From positions 1 through 64,000 of the forward strand of contig NZ_BAABWE010000001.1 in the NCBI RefSeq assembly GCF_040371755.1: a DNA stretch of 64,000 nt, read 5' to 3'. The notes below the pieces were generated by a model, which was given only the letters and a program-made list of their open reading frames with translations, was not told the origin of the DNA and did no database searches. The translations under genes were made by a program, and so were the position numbers. This DNA is from Bermanella sp040371755 (GTDB lineage Bacteria > Pseudomonadota > Gammaproteobacteria > Pseudomonadales > Oceanobacteraceae). Of the stretch, positions 62,208 through 64,000 are shown in pieces. Position 1 is the stretch's first letter. Each line of letters begins with the position of its first letter.

Positions 62208-64000
62208 TTAACCTTTCCCATTTTGCTTGATATTTGCTTTCGAAATCTTAAGTTCCGCAGGTTGAATCTGAGCCCAAGCGGTTAGGGTGGTGTCGTCTAA
62301 AACAGGTTGAAGAAAACCAAGTCGATATGAGTAGATCGTGCTATAGGTTAATACCCTTTGAACATACTCTTTTGTTTCTTTAAAAGGAATTTGTTCTATC
62401 CAGATATCAATGTCGCCATTAAAGCGTTTAAGCCAGCGATTCACATTACCTGGGCCTGCATTGTAAGCTGCCGTTGCTAATACTCGATTGCCATCATATC
62501 GTTTCAGTAAATATTGAAGGTACCGACTACCAAGTTTGATATTGTAGGCGGGATCTATTAATTTTTTCTTTGAATAGGGAATGCGCATTTTTTTAGATAC
62601 ACTTTTTGCCGTTTTTGGCATGAGTTGCATTAATCCTGTGGCGCCGGCAGAGCTGCGGACATCATGCATGAAGGCGCTTTCTTGTCGCGCAATCCCATAT
62701 ATCCAGTGTTTATTTATGTTATTTTTTTGTGCTGCTTTATCAAAGTATTGATCGTGGGCTAGGGGGAACCTCAACTGAAGATCATGCCAGCTTTTAATTT
62801 TGGCTAAACCCATGATAGCTCGGTCTGACCAGTCTAATCGACCCGCTAAGATGGCTAGAGCCTCCTTGGCTTCATCAGTTTGGGCATCGAAAACGGTTTG
62901 CCACTCTCTTCTTGCTTGCACGGTTCTGTTTAGCTCGTATAGAGCAAGAGCGCGCTTCACACCTGGAAGCAGCCTAACACGTTGTAATAAAGAAGCTGGG
63001 ACATGGCTTGGGGTGTGGTTCATGCTGGCAATAATGCCTATTTTTTGGCTTGCTAAGAACCCATAAAAATCCCGGTGAGTAGCCGCTTGCTGATAAAACT
63101 TATTTTGTTCTTTGGCGTTAGCGCCTAAAGACTGAAGAGCACGGCCTTGCCAATATAACCATTTAGGCTCGGCATGAATGTCATTATTCATCAGTTTAAA
63201 TAAGTGTGTGTACAGAGGCCAGTTTGAGTTGTTTATGGCTCCTTGTAGAAATGCTTCTTTTAAATTGAGGTCAAGTAATTGCTTTGTTTTGGCTAGCTCA
63301 TACCAGTTGAAATTATTAACTTCCGATTTAAGGGCATATGAATGAATCGCTGTTTTGGTTAATACATTTTGTTGCTCTTCATCATAGTCTTGGGTATTGA
63401 GGTGTTTTTCATAATTATGATTGAATAAAATATCCGGTTGTTTTTTTAATAGTTTGTTTAGAATTAAAAAGCGAATATCAGAGGTTAAGGGTTGAACATC
63501 AGAGTAGTTAAGAAGTTTTTCCGGATAGCGCCATAGATCTTTTAATAAATATGCGTTTTTCTTATAGTCGGTGCTAAGTTTTTTTGTTAAGTAACGCACC
63601 AATTTATATTGGCGTTTTTGTGTGGCGGTGACGAGTCTTTGCCATATTAAATCTTGACTTAAAAAGCCATGTCTTTCCCAATTTTTAAATACCTTGTCGC
63701 AGGTCTTAGGTAGTGAGACGCCTAATAACCAAATATCTTGTCCTTCTTTTATGGCATCAAATTGCCGCTTTGTACTTTCAAGGGCTTTTATGCGGTGACA
63801 TTGTAATGTGAGATTGCTGGTTGGAGTGTAATAACTAAGAAATAGCGACCATTCTTGTTTCTTAGCCAAATATATAACCCATTTTTTTTGAAGCTCTATA
63901 GCGGGTTGCTGGCCTTTATAACGAGTTAAGAAATCATCTATTTGCTGGATTGGTTTTTTATAAAATTGTGTTTGGAGTCGCTTGGCTTCTAGGTAAGGGG
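62208..64000 (-). CDS. slt: Soluble lytic murein transglycosylase, partial
   Basis: The frame is open to the right edge, so the 5' end and signal peptide lie outside the window; at least 597 residues are encoded here. The N-terminal superhelical U- and L-domains are represented up to about 400, with LLQRVRLLPGVKRALALYELNR typical of Slt70. The catalytic C-terminal domain has the glutamate in YGIARQESAF, followed by SSAGATGLMQLMPKTAK and AYNAGPGNVNRWLKRF. It cleaves peptidoglycan with formation of 1,6-anhydro products in the periplasm. A TTG internal start is not needed, since the reading frame continues upstream. Confidence 0.9.
   Translation of the reverse strand, partial: PYLEAKRLQTQFYKKPIQQIDDFLTRYKGQQPAIELQKKWVIYLAKKQEWSLFLSYYTPTSNLTLQCHRIKALESTKRQFDAIKEGQDIWLLGVSLPKTCDKVFKNWERHGFLSQDLIWQRLVTATQKRQYKLVRYLTKKLSTDYKKNAYLLKDLWRYPEKLLNYSDVQPLTSDIRFLILNKLLKKQPDILFNHNYEKHLNTQDYDEEQQNVLTKTAIHSYALKSEVNNFNWYELAKTKQLLDLNLKEAFLQGAINNSNWPLYTHLFKLMNNDIHAEPKWLYWQGRALQSLGANAKEQNKFYQQAATHRDFYGFLASQKIGIIASMNHTPSHVPASLLQRVRLLPGVKRALALYELNRTVQARREWQTVFDAQTDEAKEALAILAGRLDWSDRAIMGLAKIKSWHDLQLRFPLAHDQYFDKAAQKNNINKHWIYGIARQESAFMHDVRSSAGATGLMQLMPKTAKSVSKKMRIPYSKKKLIDPAYNIKLGSRYLQYLLKRYDGNRVLATAAYNAGPGNVNRWLKRFNGDIDIWIEQIPFKETKEYVQRVLTYSTIYSYRLGFLQPVLDDTTLTAWAQIQPAELKISKANIKQNGKG

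Noticed and set aside
1..64000. CRISPR array, tRNA or rRNA genes, prophage
   Set aside because: No regularly spaced repeats, cloverleaf-like sequences, rRNA segments or phage structural genes were recognised when reading through; a dedicated scan with tRNAscan-SE or a CRISPR finder would settle it.

Overview
The window looks like the chromosome of an aerobic, Gram-negative gammaproteobacterium, most like marine Oceanospirillales-type lineages. The evidence is AT-rich DNA (visual impression), an LpxH lipid A enzyme, OmpW, lipoproteins with Cys lipoboxes, GlnS, ClpB, CheV, a BolA protein, a class III cyclase and a Pseudomonas-like REP palindrome. The genus is inference only. No rRNA, tRNA, CRISPR array, complete insertion sequence or prophage was recognised.

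Left end (1-3.5 kb): an accessory-looking stretch with a SRPBCC-fold gene close to the window edge, a decayed IS3-type transposase OrfA fragment, a DUF1295 membrane protein, a VOC-fold protein, a GNAT acetyltransferase and a possible 29-residue hyperacidic microprotein. From 3.5 to 10 kb come two AraC-type regulators, a fadH 2,4-dienoyl-CoA reductase divergent from the first regulator, an unrecognised coiled-coil protein with a C-terminal CxxC...CxxH pattern, and a PLP-dependent desulfhydrase/deaminase.

10-19 kb: murI, a large lipoprotein, a DUF2489 protein, a SulP anion transporter and a BigR/SqrR-type repressor lie on the minus strand. The repressor diverges from a persulfide dioxygenase-like hydrolase, which suggests a reactive-sulfur detoxification unit with a palindromic operator between them. 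DUF695, an RbgA/YlqF-type GTPase, a ribbon-helix-helix-like protein, BolA and a START-domain protein follow.

20-29.5 kb: the most unusual block. Five co-directional genes encode a circularly permuted ATP-grasp protein, an alpha-E protein, a transglutaminase-DUF2126 giant, a fused ATP-grasp/alpha-E protein and a second transglutaminase. This is a doubled version of a predicted but still poorly characterised peptide-ligase/peptidase system.

29.5-44 kb: bifunctional PutA, a lipoprotein overlapping a membrane adenylate/guanylate cyclase, a small stand-alone SET-domain protein, a long-chain acyl-CoA synthetase, two metallo-beta-lactamase-fold hydrolases, CysZ, the nucleoid protein YejK, ChrA and OmpW, the last preceded by FNR-like sites.

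44-64 kb: housekeeping genes (lpxH, ppiB, glnS, cysS) with a REPIN-like palindrome between the two synthetase genes, a pair of overlapping beta-propeller-like lipoproteins, orphan ethanolamine ammonia-lyase eutBC, a YceI protein, a thioesterase, a periplasmic solute-binding protein, an EamA transporter, clpB with a heat-shock type promoter, an EAL-HDOD signalling protein, CheV, a MOSC protein, a CheZ-like protein and the 3' part of a soluble lytic transglycosylase that runs off the right edge.
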